A DNA stretch of 33,362 bases, taken from contig JAGAQJ010000027.1 of NCBI GenBank assembly GCA_017622845.1, forward strand, positions 1-33,362. Direction: 5' to 3'. Position numbers and translations under genes: made by a program. Positions within the stretch are counted from its first letter, which is position 1. Each line of letters starts with the position of its first letter. Under the pieces are notes generated by a model that did not search any database, was not told where the DNA came from, and saw only the letters and a list, made by a program, of their open reading frames with translations. Below are positions 15,152-24,634 of this stretch, piece by piece. The stretch is from Lachnospiraceae bacterium (GTDB taxonomy: Bacteria > Bacillota > Clostridia > Lachnospirales > Lachnospiraceae).

Positions 15152-16582
15152 ATGGCAAAGCAATATGAAACAGTCATTGGATTGGAAGTTCATGTAGAAC
15201 TTGCAACGAAGACAAAGATATTCTGCGGATGCTCCACAGCTTTTGGCGGAGCGCCCAATACGCATACCTGTCCTGTGTGCACAGGTATGCCGGGTTCGCT
15301 GCCTGTATTAAATAAACAGGTAGTAAATTATGCGGTGGCAGTCGGACTTGCCACAAACTGTGACATTACACAGTACTGCAAATTTGACAGAAAGAATTAT
15401 TTTTATCCGGATAATCCGCAAAATTATCAGATTAGCCAGCTCTATCTTCCGATATGCAGAAACGGTCATGTGGATATCGAGACCTCAGAGGGCAAAAAGT
15501 CAGTAGGAATCCACGAAATTCATATGGAGGAGGATGCAGGCAAGCTGATTCATGACGAGTGGGAGGACTGCTCTCTTGTAGATTACAATCGTTCCGGCGT
15601 TCCTCTGATCGAGATTGTCTCAGAGCCGGATATGCGAAGCGCAGAGGAGGTTATCGCTTACCTGGAGAAATTGCGCATGATTGTTCAGTATCTTGGCGCT
15701 TCGGACTGCAAGCTCAATGAAGGCTCCATGCGTGCGGACGTCAATCTTTCGGTGCGCGAGGTGGGAGCGACAGAATTTGGTACACGTACAGAGATGAAAA
15801 ATCTGAATTCTTTTCGGGCAATCACACATGCAATTGAGGGAGAACGCGAGCGTCAGATTGATTTGTTAGAGTCAGGACAGCAGGTGATACAAGAAACAAG
15901 ACGCTGGGACGACGCAAAGGAATATTCGTATGCGATGCGTTCGAAAGAGGACGCGCAGGATTACCGCTATTTTCCTGATCCGGACCTTGTGCCGGTTTAT
16001 ATCAGCGATGAGTGGCTTGCACAGATTAAAGCCAGCCAGCCGGAATTTCGTGAGGAGAAGATGGCACGCTACAAGGCAGAGTATGATATCCCTGAGTATG
16101 ATATCGGCATTATAACAGATTCAAAGCATATGGCGGATTTGTTTGAGGAAACTGTTGCAATCTGTAATCAGCCCAAAAAAGTATCCAATTGGCTGATGGG
16201 TGAGACCTTACGATTATTAAAGGAAAAGAATATGGACCCCGAGGACATTATCTTCTCACCGGAGAACCTTGCAAAGCTCATCGGTCTGGCAGATAGCAAG
16301 GCAATCAATTCCTCCGTTGCAAAGGAAGTTTTCGAAGTCATGTTTGATGAAAATATAGACCCGGAAAAGTATGTTGAGGAAAATGGATTAAAAACGGTAA
16401 ATGATGAGGGCGCACTCAGAAAAACGATTGAGGAGATTATTGCGGCAAATCCGCAGTCTGTGGAGGATTACCATAATGGCAAGGAAAAAGCAATCGGCTT
16501 CCTTGTTGGTCAGACCATGAAGGCAATGAAGGGCAAGGCTGATCCCGGCATGGTCAATCAGATTTTGAAGGAACTGCTTTGA
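15152..16582 (+). CDS. gatB: Asp/Glu-tRNA amidotransferase subunit B
   Basis: 476 residues, GGAAAGGACGGG upstream of ATG 15152. The N-terminus YETVIGLEVHVELATKTKIF and the zinc-site region CGCSTAF...PNTHTCPVCTGMPG are GatB signatures, as are DRKNYFYPDNPQNYQISQ and LNSFRAI. The C-terminal YqeY-like tail domain (from about 330) ends in VGQTMKAMKGKADPGMVNQI, which binds tRNA. It phosphorylates and amidates the aminoacyl group on tRNA. Last gene of the operon. Confidence 0.97.
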   Translation: MAKQYETVIGLEVHVELATKTKIFCGCSTAFGGAPNTHTCPVCTGMPGSLPVLNKQVVNYAVAVGLATNCDITQYCKFDRKNYFYPDNPQNYQISQLYLPICRNGHVDIETSEGKKSVGIHEIHMEEDAGKLIHDEWEDCSLVDYNRSGVPLIEIVSEPDMRSAEEVIAYLEKLRMIVQYLGASDCKLNEGSMRADVNLSVREVGATEFGTRTEMKNLNSFRAITHAIEGERERQIDLLESGQQVIQETRRWDDAKEYSYAMRSKEDAQDYRYFPDPDLVPVYISDEWLAQIKASQPEFREEKMARYKAEYDIPEYDIGIITDSKHMADLFEETVAICNQPKKVSNWLMGETLRLLKEKNMDPEDIIFSPENLAKLIGLADSKAINSSVAKEVFEVMFDENIDPEKYVEENGLKTVNDEGALRKTIEEIIAANPQSVEDYHNGKEKAIGFLVGQTMKAMKGKADPGMVNQILKELL

Positions 16583-16614
16583 TTGTAAAGCGGCTGTTAT
16601 TTTTATATGGTGTT

Positions 16615-16652
16615 AAGGGGCGTAGTTCTTATAGGAGGACTACGCCCTTTCT
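16615..16652 (+). terminator. Terminator of the aspS-gatCAB operon
   Basis: GGGCGTAGT (16618-16626) pairs with ACTACGCCC (16639-16647), flanked by AA/TT, and is followed by TTTCTC. Loop 12 nt. Confidence 0.7.
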
Positions 16653-16712
16653 CAACCGTTTTGTATGCAGAAATGATAGTGAAAAATAATCCGGCAGTTG
16701 AGCAAATGCAAG

Positions 16713-16780
16713 GGGCAGCCGGAGGGATACTATCTGCCGTTTTTGTCCGGATAGGAATGCATAAAAGGCTGAACTGTTAC
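16713..16780. repeat. Dispersed intergenic repeat (copy B, uninterrupted)
   Basis: Carries GGGCAGCC then GGATACTATCTGCC (16725-16738) and, 13 nt after the shared block, ATGCATAA and AAGGCTGAACTGTTAC (16765-16780). The first and third blocks match copy A at 24-366; the last is the inverse of 8730-8745. It looks like the empty site corresponding to copy A without its palindrome. Confidence 0.6.
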
Positions 16781-16813
16781 TATTAAAACGGATACAATTT
16801 GGAAATAAAACGG

Positions 16814-16842
16814 TTGACAAACGGTGCTTTGTTTGGTAATAT
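16814..16842 (+). promoter_or_regulatory. Consensus promoter, very short leader
   Basis: TTGACA (16814-16819), 17-nt spacer, TAATAT (16837-16842) with an extended TG. The start would be about 16849, so AAGGAGG (16849-16855) is at the very 5' end of the mRNA. Confidence 0.8.
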
Positions 16843-16862
16843 GCTTGTAAGGAGGGATGGAT

Positions 16863-17651
16863 ATGACGATAGAGGAGATGAAACGGAAAAAACAGGAAAA
16901 AGGATACAGCTATGCACAGCTTTCTGAATTATCAGGCGTACCGCTTGGCACAGTCCAGAAGATTTTCTCGGGAGAGACAGAGTCTCCAAGATATGCTACA
17001 CTTCAGGCTTTGGAGCAGGTTTTAAAGGATCATGATGGTATGACGACATTCAATGACTGCGCTGCATTCTCCTATGGAGCTGTTTCGGAAAAGAAGCAGG
17101 GCGAGTATACGATTGAGGATTATTTTGCCCTACCGGACGAGGTACGGGTAGAACTGATAGACGGAGTAATCTATGATATGGCGGCGCCGACCTTTGACCA
17201 TCAGAAGATAGTGGGAGAGATTTACCGGCAGATAGCCAACTACATATTGGATAATAACGCGAGCTGTGAAGCTGCTGTATCGCCTGTCGACGTGCAGCTT
17301 GACTGTGATGATAAGACAATGGTGCAGCCGGATGTGCTGATACTGTGTGACCATGATAAAATTGTGAAGGGACGTGTTTTCGGCGCGCCCGATTTTGTGC
17401 TTGAGGTTATTTCGCCGTCGACAAAGAGGAAGGATTATTTCAAAAAGCTTGAGAAGTATGAAAATGCAGGAGTGCGTGAATATTGGATACTGGACCCCTA
17501 TAAAAAGCAATTGCTGGTATTTTTCTTCGAAGGGGATATTTACGCTCAGTTTCATGATTTGACAGAACCGGTGCCGATTCATATTTATGATGGAAAATTG
17601 CAGATACGGTTTGAACATATTTTAAAGTGGTGCGATGGTATGAATGAATGA
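16863..17651 (+). CDS. HTH (XRE) plus Uma2-type PD-(D/E)XK nuclease-like protein
   Basis: 262 residues from ATG 16863, 7 nt after AAGGAGG; ATG 16857 is too close to the site. Residues about 1-58 are an XRE/Cro-type helix-turn-helix (YSYAQLSELSGVPLGTVQKI). Residues about 80-262 are an Uma2/DUF820 domain: YTIEDYFALPDEVRVELIDG, PTFDHQKIVGEI, VQPDVLILCD, PDFVLEVISPST, KLEKYENAGVREYWILDP. The D...E-x-I/K pattern is the restriction-endonuclease-like active site. Uma2 proteins are abundant in cyanobacteria and clostridia; their role is not established. The HTH fusion suggests DNA targeting or self-regulation (inference). Confidence 0.8.
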   Translation: MTIEEMKRKKQEKGYSYAQLSELSGVPLGTVQKIFSGETESPRYATLQALEQVLKDHDGMTTFNDCAAFSYGAVSEKKQGEYTIEDYFALPDEVRVELIDGVIYDMAAPTFDHQKIVGEIYRQIANYILDNNASCEAAVSPVDVQLDCDDKTMVQPDVLILCDHDKIVKGRVFGAPDFVLEVISPSTKRKDYFKKLEKYENAGVREYWILDPYKKQLLVFFFEGDIYAQFHDLTEPVPIHIYDGKLQIRFEHILKWCDGMNE

Positions 17652-17712
17652 TTCCATACAGCTGCAAAAAAACTTTGAGAAAAGCTGTAAAAGATTTAGA
17701 GGAAAGCAGTAA

Positions 17713-18459
17713 ATGATGCGATATGGGATGAATCGGACAGAAAGGACGCAGGACAGTTACCCCAAACAATTGTTAGAGCTTGCAAAACCACCGGATAACA
17801 TTTATTTCATCGGTAATATTGATATCATCAATCAGTATAAAAGCATTGCCGTCATTGGCAGCAGAAAGGTATCGGAGAAGGGGATTTTCTATGCATGGCT
17901 GGTCGGTCAGGAGTTAGGAAAGCGGGGAATCAATGTGGTCAACGGACTTGCCCACGGCTGCGATACCTATGCGTTTAAGGGAGCATTGTCAGCAGGTGGA
18001 AAATGTACAGCCGTTATGCCTTGCGGACTGGAACAGATTGTACCGCGCTCTAATACCGGACTTGCAGTGGAGCTGCTGTCAAAGGGAGGCTGCCTGATTA
18101 GTGAGTATCCGGTGATGTCACCCATACAAAAATATCAGTATATTCAAAGGGACCGGCTGCAAAGCGGAATCAGTGGCGGTGTGCTTGTCATTGAAGCCAC
18201 ATATGACAGCGGCACCATGCATACTGTAAGATATGCGATTCAGCAGGGGAAAAAGCTGGCATGCATTGACAGCCGTCTGGCGGATCAAGCCTCCGGCAAT
18301 CGATGGATGGAAGGATTAAAAGGAGTAAAAGTGATTCGAAGCATAGAGGACTTGGATTGTTTTATCAATGAGCTAAGTTGTAGTGTAACATACAGACAGA
18401 TGACCCTGGAGGGGCTGATTGATGAAGAGAATTCAGAAAGGATTTATAAAAATGTTTGA
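17713..18459 (+). CDS. Short DprA/Smf-like Rossmann protein
   Basis: 248 residues; GAGGAAAG precedes ATG 17713 (ATG 17716 is an alternative). DprA-family motifs: FIGN, AVIGSRKVSEKG, NGLAHGCDTYAFKGAL, AVMPCGL, NTGLAVELLSKGGCLISEYP, SGGVLVIEATYDSGTM, QGKKLACIDS. The canonical DprA nucleotide/ssDNA-binding core is present, but there is no N-terminal SAM and no C-terminal winged helix; the usual full length is 280-370. DprA loads RecA on incoming ssDNA in transformation. Short paralogues of this family also occur apart from competence, some near defence genes. The neighbours (HTH-Uma2, SUKH-like) do not point to competence. The next gene overlaps by 8 nt. Confidence 0.75.
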   Translation: MMRYGMNRTERTQDSYPKQLLELAKPPDNIYFIGNIDIINQYKSIAVIGSRKVSEKGIFYAWLVGQELGKRGINVVNGLAHGCDTYAFKGALSAGGKCTAVMPCGLEQIVPRSNTGLAVELLSKGGCLISEYPVMSPIQKYQYIQRDRLQSGISGGVLVIEATYDSGTMHTVRYAIQQGKKLACIDSRLADQASGNRWMEGLKGVKVIRSIEDLDCFINELSCSVTYRQMTLEGLIDEENSERIYKNV

Positions 18460-19075
18460 TGAAATAAGAACATTGTTTTCAATCATTGAGAATGACGGAT
18501 TTTCACAGGAAATTGTTGATGCTGCCTGCAGGAAGCATGGAAGCCTGCCAGAAATTTTAGCACAATATTACCTTCAGTTGGGAAAAATAGCTGCCTTGAA
18601 TCAACAGCATAATTGTCTGCTGGAGCCTGACAAGCTGATAGATGCAGGTGAATATTTGATTTTTTATGTAGAAAATCAGTATGTAGCGCAGTGGGCGCTT
18701 AAAAAGAGTGATTTGGCACTTGAGAATCCTCCGGTATTTTGTAGTCTTAATGAGAAAGATTTTAAACCGGAATGTGAAAATCTGTATGATTTTTTATGTG
18801 CAATGGCGAATTTTCATGCAGCCGCCTGGGGACTTCCCTACAGCAGTGAAGAAATTTATTATTTGGAAAAGGAACAGCTTCAGCAGATTACGGCTTCTTA
18901 CAGAAAAAAGCCTTATGCATTACACCAATGGATTGCAATTGATTTCTATGGAAATCGGAAAGATGAGGTGATTTGCGTGCTTGGCGGAGAACAGATACAG
19001 TATGCTTCGTCAAATCAGCAGCATTTTGAGGAATTGGAGCAGTTTATGGGACAGATGAATCTGGAAGTGCTTTGA
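18452..19075 (+). CDS. Protein of unknown function, possible SUKH/SMI1-KNR4 fold
   Basis: 207 residues from ATG 18452 (AAAGGA 9 nt upstream); the frame is open to 18419 but without a better site. Features resembling SUKH proteins: GSLPEILAQYYLQLGKIAALNQ near residue 30 (the LPxxYxxFL...G pattern), LIFYVENQYVAQWALKKSDL and NPPVFCSLNEKDF. No transmembrane segment. SUKH domains are common immunity proteins of polymorphic toxins, but no toxin gene is next to it. It ends the operon begun at 16814. The family assignment is tentative. Confidence 0.5.
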   Translation: MFDEIRTLFSIIENDGFSQEIVDAACRKHGSLPEILAQYYLQLGKIAALNQQHNCLLEPDKLIDAGEYLIFYVENQYVAQWALKKSDLALENPPVFCSLNEKDFKPECENLYDFLCAMANFHAAAWGLPYSSEEIYYLEKEQLQQITASYRKKPYALHQWIAIDFYGNRKDEVICVLGGEQIQYASSNQQHFEELEQFMGQMNLEVL

Positions 19076-19110
19076 TATATGAGAAGAGAATAGCGAGGGA
19101 TAGCATGATT

Positions 19111-19143
19111 AAAAAAAGAAGCTTCGTCAGAAGCTCCTTTTTA
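19111..19143. terminator. Bidirectional terminator
   Basis: AGCTTC-GTCA-GAAGCT (19120-19135) flanked by seven A on the left and TTTTT on the right, so it works on both strands, ending the plus operon and the minus-strand pepF. Confidence 0.75.
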
Positions 19144-19160
19144 TGCGCAGAATATGCCGT

Positions 19161-20966
19161 TTAACGCATCAATTCTTCCATTTCATCAATCAGGTTGTCG
19201 AATAGTTTAAGCGCTTCCTCAACAGGCTTTTTCGTGGACATATCAACGCCAGCGTCTTTCAAAATAGACACAGGGTCTTTTGAGCATCCGGCACTTAAAA
19301 ATTTCTCCTTATAAGCTTTAACAGCAGGCTCGCCTTCCTTCAATATTTTCTGGGAAAGTGCGATCGCAGCAGAGAATCCGGTCGCATACTGATATACATA
19401 GAAATTGTAGTAAAAATGTGGAATACGCGCCCATTCCAAATCAATCTTTGCATCATGTACGATATCGCTTCCGAAATACAAGTCAATCAAATCATGATAA
19501 ACCTTGCATGCAGTCTCAGAGTTTATACTTTCACCATTTTGTACCATTTGGCTCATCTTAAGCTCAAATTCTGCAAACATGGTCTGGCGGTATAGGGTTG
19601 TTCTGAATTGTTCAAGGAAATAGTTGATCAGATAAGCACGTTCCTTTTTGTCCGTTGTCTTCTTTAACAAATACTGCATTAACAGCGCTTCATTACAGGT
19701 TGAAGCGACTTCAGCGACAAATATCACATAGTCGGAATCAACGACAGGCTGATTTTTGTTTGACAGATAGGAGTGCAGCGCATGTCCCATCTCATGTACG
19801 GTAGTAAATTCGCTGTCAAGATTGTTCTTGTAATTTAAAAGTACAAGAGGGTGGATGCGGCATCCGCAGGAGTATGCACCACTTCGTTTTCCATTGTTCT
19901 CATAGATATCAATCCAGCGATTGTCAAATCCTTCATCAAGAAGTGCAGCATAGTCTGTTCCAAGAACGGAAAGCGCTTCGCGGATATTTTGTTTTGTTTC
20001 TGAGAATGGAATATCCCTTTCAGCATTTTCGATCATCGGCACATATAAATCATACATGTGAAGTTCCTCGACTTTCAGAAGCTTCTTTCTGAGACGGACA
20101 TACTTGTACATTGCCTCCATATTTTCGTGCACAGCTTCAATTAAGTTGTAGTATACCTGAGGGTCTACATTGTTGTTGTCAAGGGCTGCTTCCAACGGAC
20201 TGCTATATTTGCGCATTTTGGCAAAGAAATTTAGCTGTTTCATCTGAGCGGATAAAAGTGCAGCAGAAGTGTTTTTGTGATGAGCATATGTCTTATATAG
20301 TGATTCAAAGGCATCTTTTCTGACATTTCTGTCATAATTGTGAAGCAGCGGAATAAAGCTTGCATGTGTAACCGCCAGACGATTGCCTTCGATATCTGTC
20401 ACGGAATCAAAAGTCATGTCCGCATCATTTAACAGACCAAAAATATCATCAGGCGCCTGTGCAAGGTCTCCGGCGGCAGCAAGGATTTTTTCTTCTGCAT
20501 TGCTTAAAATATGCGCCTTCTTCCGGCGAATATCATTGAGACAGCGTTGATAGGTATTTAGCTCAGGCTGTTTCGTATAGAAATCATTAAGAACAGCATC
20601 AGGAATTGCAAGGATTTCCGGCTCGGCAAAGGAAAGTGCGGAGGAAGCCGCAACATAGATACCGGTCGTCTGGTCCTTATAGCCTTGATAAAGCGTATTT
20701 TTCGTATCTTCGTCAGCCTTTCTCATCGAATAGTTTGCAAAGCGGTCAAGCAGTATGGAAATCTCATCTTGAAGCCGGAAAAAGCGAAGCAGGCTGTCAG
20801 CGCTCTCACTCAGCTTCCCCTGATAGGATTCGATTTGCGGCAGCATGGATTTTATTTTCTCCAAATCCTTCTTCCAATCTTCATCACAGGCATATAAATC
20901 TTCAATTGCCCAAGTATATTCTTTAGGGACATCACTGCGCTTTTCGTAGCTTTTTGCATCACTCAT
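19161..20966 (-). CDS. pepF: Oligoendopeptidase F (M3 family)
   Basis: 601 residues, cytosolic, no signal peptide. GGAGGAG lies just before ATG 20966 on the minus strand. The N-terminal helical part starts RSDVPKEYTWAIEDLYACDEDW, the usual PepF opening. The zinc motif is H391-E-M-G-H395 (TVHEMGHALHS), with the third ligand in VASTCNEALL and the active-site region IPHFYYNFYVYQYATG. Length is that of the family (about 600). It cleaves 7-17-residue peptides in peptide turnover. Monocistronic, divergent from addB across a 215-nt intergenic region. Confidence 0.95.
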   Translation of the reverse strand: MSDAKSYEKRSDVPKEYTWAIEDLYACDEDWKKDLEKIKSMLPQIESYQGKLSESADSLLRFFRLQDEISILLDRFANYSMRKADEDTKNTLYQGYKDQTTGIYVAASSALSFAEPEILAIPDAVLNDFYTKQPELNTYQRCLNDIRRKKAHILSNAEEKILAAAGDLAQAPDDIFGLLNDADMTFDSVTDIEGNRLAVTHASFIPLLHNYDRNVRKDAFESLYKTYAHHKNTSAALLSAQMKQLNFFAKMRKYSSPLEAALDNNNVDPQVYYNLIEAVHENMEAMYKYVRLRKKLLKVEELHMYDLYVPMIENAERDIPFSETKQNIREALSVLGTDYAALLDEGFDNRWIDIYENNGKRSGAYSCGCRIHPLVLLNYKNNLDSEFTTVHEMGHALHSYLSNKNQPVVDSDYVIFVAEVASTCNEALLMQYLLKKTTDKKERAYLINYFLEQFRTTLYRQTMFAEFELKMSQMVQNGESINSETACKVYHDLIDLYFGSDIVHDAKIDLEWARIPHFYYNFYVYQYATGFSAAIALSQKILKEGEPAVKAYKEKFLSAGCSKDPVSILKDAGVDMSTKKPVEEALKLFDNLIDEMEELMR

Positions 20967-21181
20967 TGTTCATACTCCTCCTTCATGGAAATTAATGGTT
21001 ACTGCTCACTCCTCCATCAATGTAGAGGGAATTGCGCGGAACTGTTATGTTCATTTATAATTATAGTCTACCATTTTATCTTTCATTATGCTAGACTAAA
21101 GTGTAATGATTATTATAGTTCAGGTAACTGTTACTACTGATTCCAGATAGTATTTTGTAACGCTCTTATTGGAGGCAGAGA
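20967..21181. promoter_or_regulatory. Divergent pepF/addB intergenic region
   Basis: AT-rich DNA with several TATAAT-like boxes and a TAGTCTA ... TAGACTA inverted pair about 21070-21105. It also carries AACTGTTACTA (21126-21136) and GATAGTAT (21146-21153), pieces resembling parts of the dispersed repeat at 16713-16780 but in a different relative orientation. No promoter with convincing spacing could be picked. Confidence 0.35.
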
Positions 21182-24100
21182 ATGGGATTAAGGTTTTATA
21201 TCGGCGCATCAGGCTCCGGAAAAAGTCATAGGCTGTATCAGCATATCATAGAAGAATCCATACAGAATCCGCACACCAATTATCTGATTGTAGTGCCGGA
21301 CCAGTTTACGATGCAGACACAGCTTGAAATGGTAAGAAGGCATCCTCACAAGGGCATTATGAACATTGATGTGCTCAGCTTCGGCAGATTGTCTCACAGA
21401 ATTTTTGAGGAGGTAGGCGGCAATGATAAGCCGGTCCTTGATGATACCGGAAAAAGTCTGGTCTTAAGACGTGTGGCGGCAGGTCTTGAGGACGAGCTTA
21501 GCGTGATGAAAAGAAATATCCGAAAGCCGGGTTATATCAGTGAAGTAAAGTCAGCTATTTCAGAATTTATGCAGTACGGGCTTGGAACAGATGATGTGGA
21601 AAAGCTTTGTGAATACGCCTCCAAAAGAGGGGCGCTTGCTTATAAGCTTAAGGATTTGCATATTTTATATGAAGGCTTTTTGAAATACATTAACGAGCGG
21701 TATATTACGACAGAAGAAACCCTGGATATCCTTAGAAGGGTGCTTTCTAAGTCAAGAGTTGTGAGGAATAGTGTGATTGTATTTGACGGATTTACAGGCT
21801 TCACTCCAGTGCAGAATCATGTGATACAAGAGCTTATGATTCAGGCGCGCGAGGTCATTGTCACAGTCACAATGGATACAAGAGAGAATGCCTATGTTCA
21901 GGATGGCGAGCAGAAATTGTTTCATCTAAGTAAAAAGACCATTCATGATCTTGATAAGCTGTGCCGGGAGGCGGGAGTCAGGCGCGAAGCTGATGTGAAG
22001 ATAACAGATGAGGCAGTTTACCGTTACCGGAATAATTCCGGTCTTTCCCATCTGGAAAGAGAGCTTTTTCGGTATCCGTATCAGGAATATCAGGGGACCC
22101 AGGACAGTATTCACATCTTTGAAGCATCTAATCCCAAAGAGGAGCTGCGTCAGGTTTGCTTGAAGATTCGCGGGCTTGTACGGGAAAAAAATTATTGCTA
22201 TCGGGATATCGCGATCGTTACAGGAGATTTGGAACGCTATGGATTTCTTGCGCGGGAAATGTTTGCGCGCTTTGATATTCCTTACTTTTTGGATCAGACC
22301 AACAAGCTGGTACTGAATCCGTTTATTGAATTTATCAGAAGTGCACTGTTGGTAGTGATACAGGAGTATTCCTACGAGGCTGTATTTCATTTCCTGCGCT
22401 GCGGAATGGCAGGTATTACGCCTGATGAGACAGACCGGCTGGAAAACTATGTTATGACAATGGGAATACGCGGTAAAAAGGCATGGAACAGCAGATTTAC
22501 AAGGCGTATGAAACGACAGGAGGAGGAAGCGTCCGGGCTGGAAGAACTGAATGCACTGAGAGAACGGATTACGGGAATGCTTGAGCCGCTTATGCTGAAA
22601 AAAGCAGCCGGAAGGGAGCTGGTAAAAGCGCTCTATTCCTTTATTGCCAATGCTTCCATAGAAGAAAAGCTGACAGAATATGAGGAGTATTTTACGGAAC
22701 AGGGTGATCTTGTAAGGGCGAAGGAATACGCACAGATTTACCGGCTTGTCATGGAACTGCTGGAACAGATTTGCGGTCTGCTGGGCGACGAGGAGTTAGA
22801 GATTAAGGAGTTTGCGGAGATTCTGGACGCAGGCTTTGCGGAGATTAAAGTGGGAACCATACCGCAGAATGTAGATAAGGTAGTGATTGGTGACATTGAG
22901 CGGACGAGGCTTTGTGAGATTAAAGCGTTGTTTTTCATCGGTGTAAATGATGGGATTATTCCCAAAAGCGGAGGAACCGGAGGAATTATCTCGGACATTG
23001 ACAGGGAATTTTTGCAAGAGTCGGAATACGAGCTTGCGCCGACACCAAGGCAGCAGATGTACATACAAAGGCTTTACCTGTATATGACCATGACGAAGCC
23101 GACAGAATTGCTGTATCTGTCATATGCAAAGGTAGATAATGAGGGAAAAAGCATTCGCCCGGCATATCTGATCAATACTGTTGCGAGAATATTTCCTGAT
23201 ATCGTGACGGAGCAGCCGCAGCTTCGTCCTGTGGAGGAGCAGATTGACTCGCCCGCAGATGCACTTAGATATTTAGTGGAGCTGCTGAGACGATATGCAG
23301 CCGATGACATTGGGACAGACAAGCAGCTTTTTATGACACTTTATGACACTTATGTCAGAAATGAGAAATATGCACCAATACTGGAACAGATGAAACGGGC
23401 GGCGTTTTCTTATCTTTCTCATGCAGATGACATCAGGCTTCCCAAAGAACTTGCAAGACTTTTATATGGTCAGGTTCTCAAAAACAGTGTCAGTCGTCTG
23501 GAAAAGTTCGCTTCCTGCGCATATGCACATTTTCTTCAATATGGCTTGAGCCTTGAAGAGCGTGACAAGTACAGCTTTGAGAGTGTTGATATGGGAAACA
23601 TCTTTCATGCAGTTTTGGAGAGCTTTTCAGACAAACTGGCAGAGGAAGGTTATACATGGTTTGACTTTCCGAAGGAGGCAGGCGAGCGGATTGTGGGAGA
23701 GTGCCTTTCTGATTACGCGGCAGCCTATGGAGAAACGATTCTGTACAGCAGTAAGCGAAATGAGTACATGATAACGAGGATGCACAGAATCCTGAACAGG
23801 ACAGTGCATACCTTGCAGTATCAGCTTCAGAAGGGTGCCTTCACGCCGGAAAATTTCGAGCTGTCGTTTCACATGACCTCAGACCTTGATGCTGTCAATA
23901 TTTCGCTCTCCGAGCAGGAGCGGATGCATCTTATCGGACGAATCGACCGCGTGGACACCTGTAAAAAGGAAGATAAACTGTATGTCAAAATCATTGATTA
24001 TAAATCAGGCAATCGTAAATTTGATTTGGCAGCATTGTATTATGGACTTCAACTGCAGTTGGTTGTATATATGAATGCCGCCGTGGAGGTTGAGAAAAGG

Positions 24101-24634
24101 AAAAATCCTGACACGCGTGTCATTCCGGCGGCAATGCTGTACTATCATGTAAATGATCCGATGACAGAAACGGACAAAGGCGAACCGGATATTGCAGAGA
24201 TTGAAGCTGCGATATTAGATGAGCTGAAAATGACGGGAATGGTCAGTGATGACGAGGAGGTCATCAGACTTCTTGACAGAGATTTTGAGACAAAATCTTC
24301 TATTATACCAGTGGCAAAGAAAAAGGACGGCAGCTTTACACAGGCGTCAGCGGTGCTCTCGAAGGAAGATTTCGCTGCGATATCGGATTATGTCAATTAT
24401 AAAATAAAAGAGCTTGGCACGTCCATTCTTGATGGTGAGATTGGTTTAAACCCATATGAACAGAAGGAATCCAATGCATGTACTTACTGCGCTTATCAGA
24501 GTGTCTGCGGTTTTGACAAAAAACTTGGAGCGAAGCTTGTAAGGCATCTTGATGAACTGAATCAGCAGGATGCTATGGAATGTATCAAAAAAAGCCTTGG
24601 CATTGATGAGAACAAGGAGGGAGGCGGGCAGTAA
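21182..24634 (+). CDS. addB: AddB subunit of the ATP-dependent helicase-nuclease
   Basis: 1150 residues, ribosome site TTGGAGG before ATG 21182. The N-terminus GASGSGKSHRLYQHI is the Walker A of AddB. The C-terminal nuclease has LIGRIDRVDTCKKE...VKIIDYKSG (PD-(D/E)XK). The 4Fe-4S cluster cysteines are at C779 (FASCAYAHF) and C1100, C1103, C1109 (CX2CX5C). AddAB resects double-strand breaks up to a Chi-like site and prepares ends for RecA. The stop overlaps addA by one base (TAATG), giving translational coupling. Length matches Bacillus AddB (about 1166). Confidence 0.95.
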   Translation: MGLRFYIGASGSGKSHRLYQHIIEESIQNPHTNYLIVVPDQFTMQTQLEMVRRHPHKGIMNIDVLSFGRLSHRIFEEVGGNDKPVLDDTGKSLVLRRVAAGLEDELSVMKRNIRKPGYISEVKSAISEFMQYGLGTDDVEKLCEYASKRGALAYKLKDLHILYEGFLKYINERYITTEETLDILRRVLSKSRVVRNSVIVFDGFTGFTPVQNHVIQELMIQAREVIVTVTMDTRENAYVQDGEQKLFHLSKKTIHDLDKLCREAGVRREADVKITDEAVYRYRNNSGLSHLERELFRYPYQEYQGTQDSIHIFEASNPKEELRQVCLKIRGLVREKNYCYRDIAIVTGDLERYGFLAREMFARFDIPYFLDQTNKLVLNPFIEFIRSALLVVIQEYSYEAVFHFLRCGMAGITPDETDRLENYVMTMGIRGKKAWNSRFTRRMKRQEEEASGLEELNALRERITGMLEPLMLKKAAGRELVKALYSFIANASIEEKLTEYEEYFTEQGDLVRAKEYAQIYRLVMELLEQICGLLGDEELEIKEFAEILDAGFAEIKVGTIPQNVDKVVIGDIERTRLCEIKALFFIGVNDGIIPKSGGTGGIISDIDREFLQESEYELAPTPRQQMYIQRLYLYMTMTKPTELLYLSYAKVDNEGKSIRPAYLINTVARIFPDIVTEQPQLRPVEEQIDSPADALRYLVELLRRYAADDIGTDKQLFMTLYDTYVRNEKYAPILEQMKRAAFSYLSHADDIRLPKELARLLYGQVLKNSVSRLEKFASCAYAHFLQYGLSLEERDKYSFESVDMGNIFHAVLESFSDKLAEEGYTWFDFPKEAGERIVGECLSDYAAAYGETILYSSKRNEYMITRMHRILNRTVHTLQYQLQKGAFTPENFELSFHMTSDLDAVNISLSEQERMHLIGRIDRVDTCKKEDKLYVKIIDYKSGNRKFDLAALYYGLQLQLVVYMNAAVEVEKRKNPDTRVIPAAMLYYHVNDPMTETDKGEPDIAEIEAAILDELKMTGMVSDDEEVIRLLDRDFETKSSIIPVAKKKDGSFTQASAVLSKEDFAAISDYVNYKIKELGTSILDGEIGLNPYEQKESNACTYCAYQSVCGFDKKLGAKLVRHLDELNQQDAMECIKKSLGIDENKEGGGQ

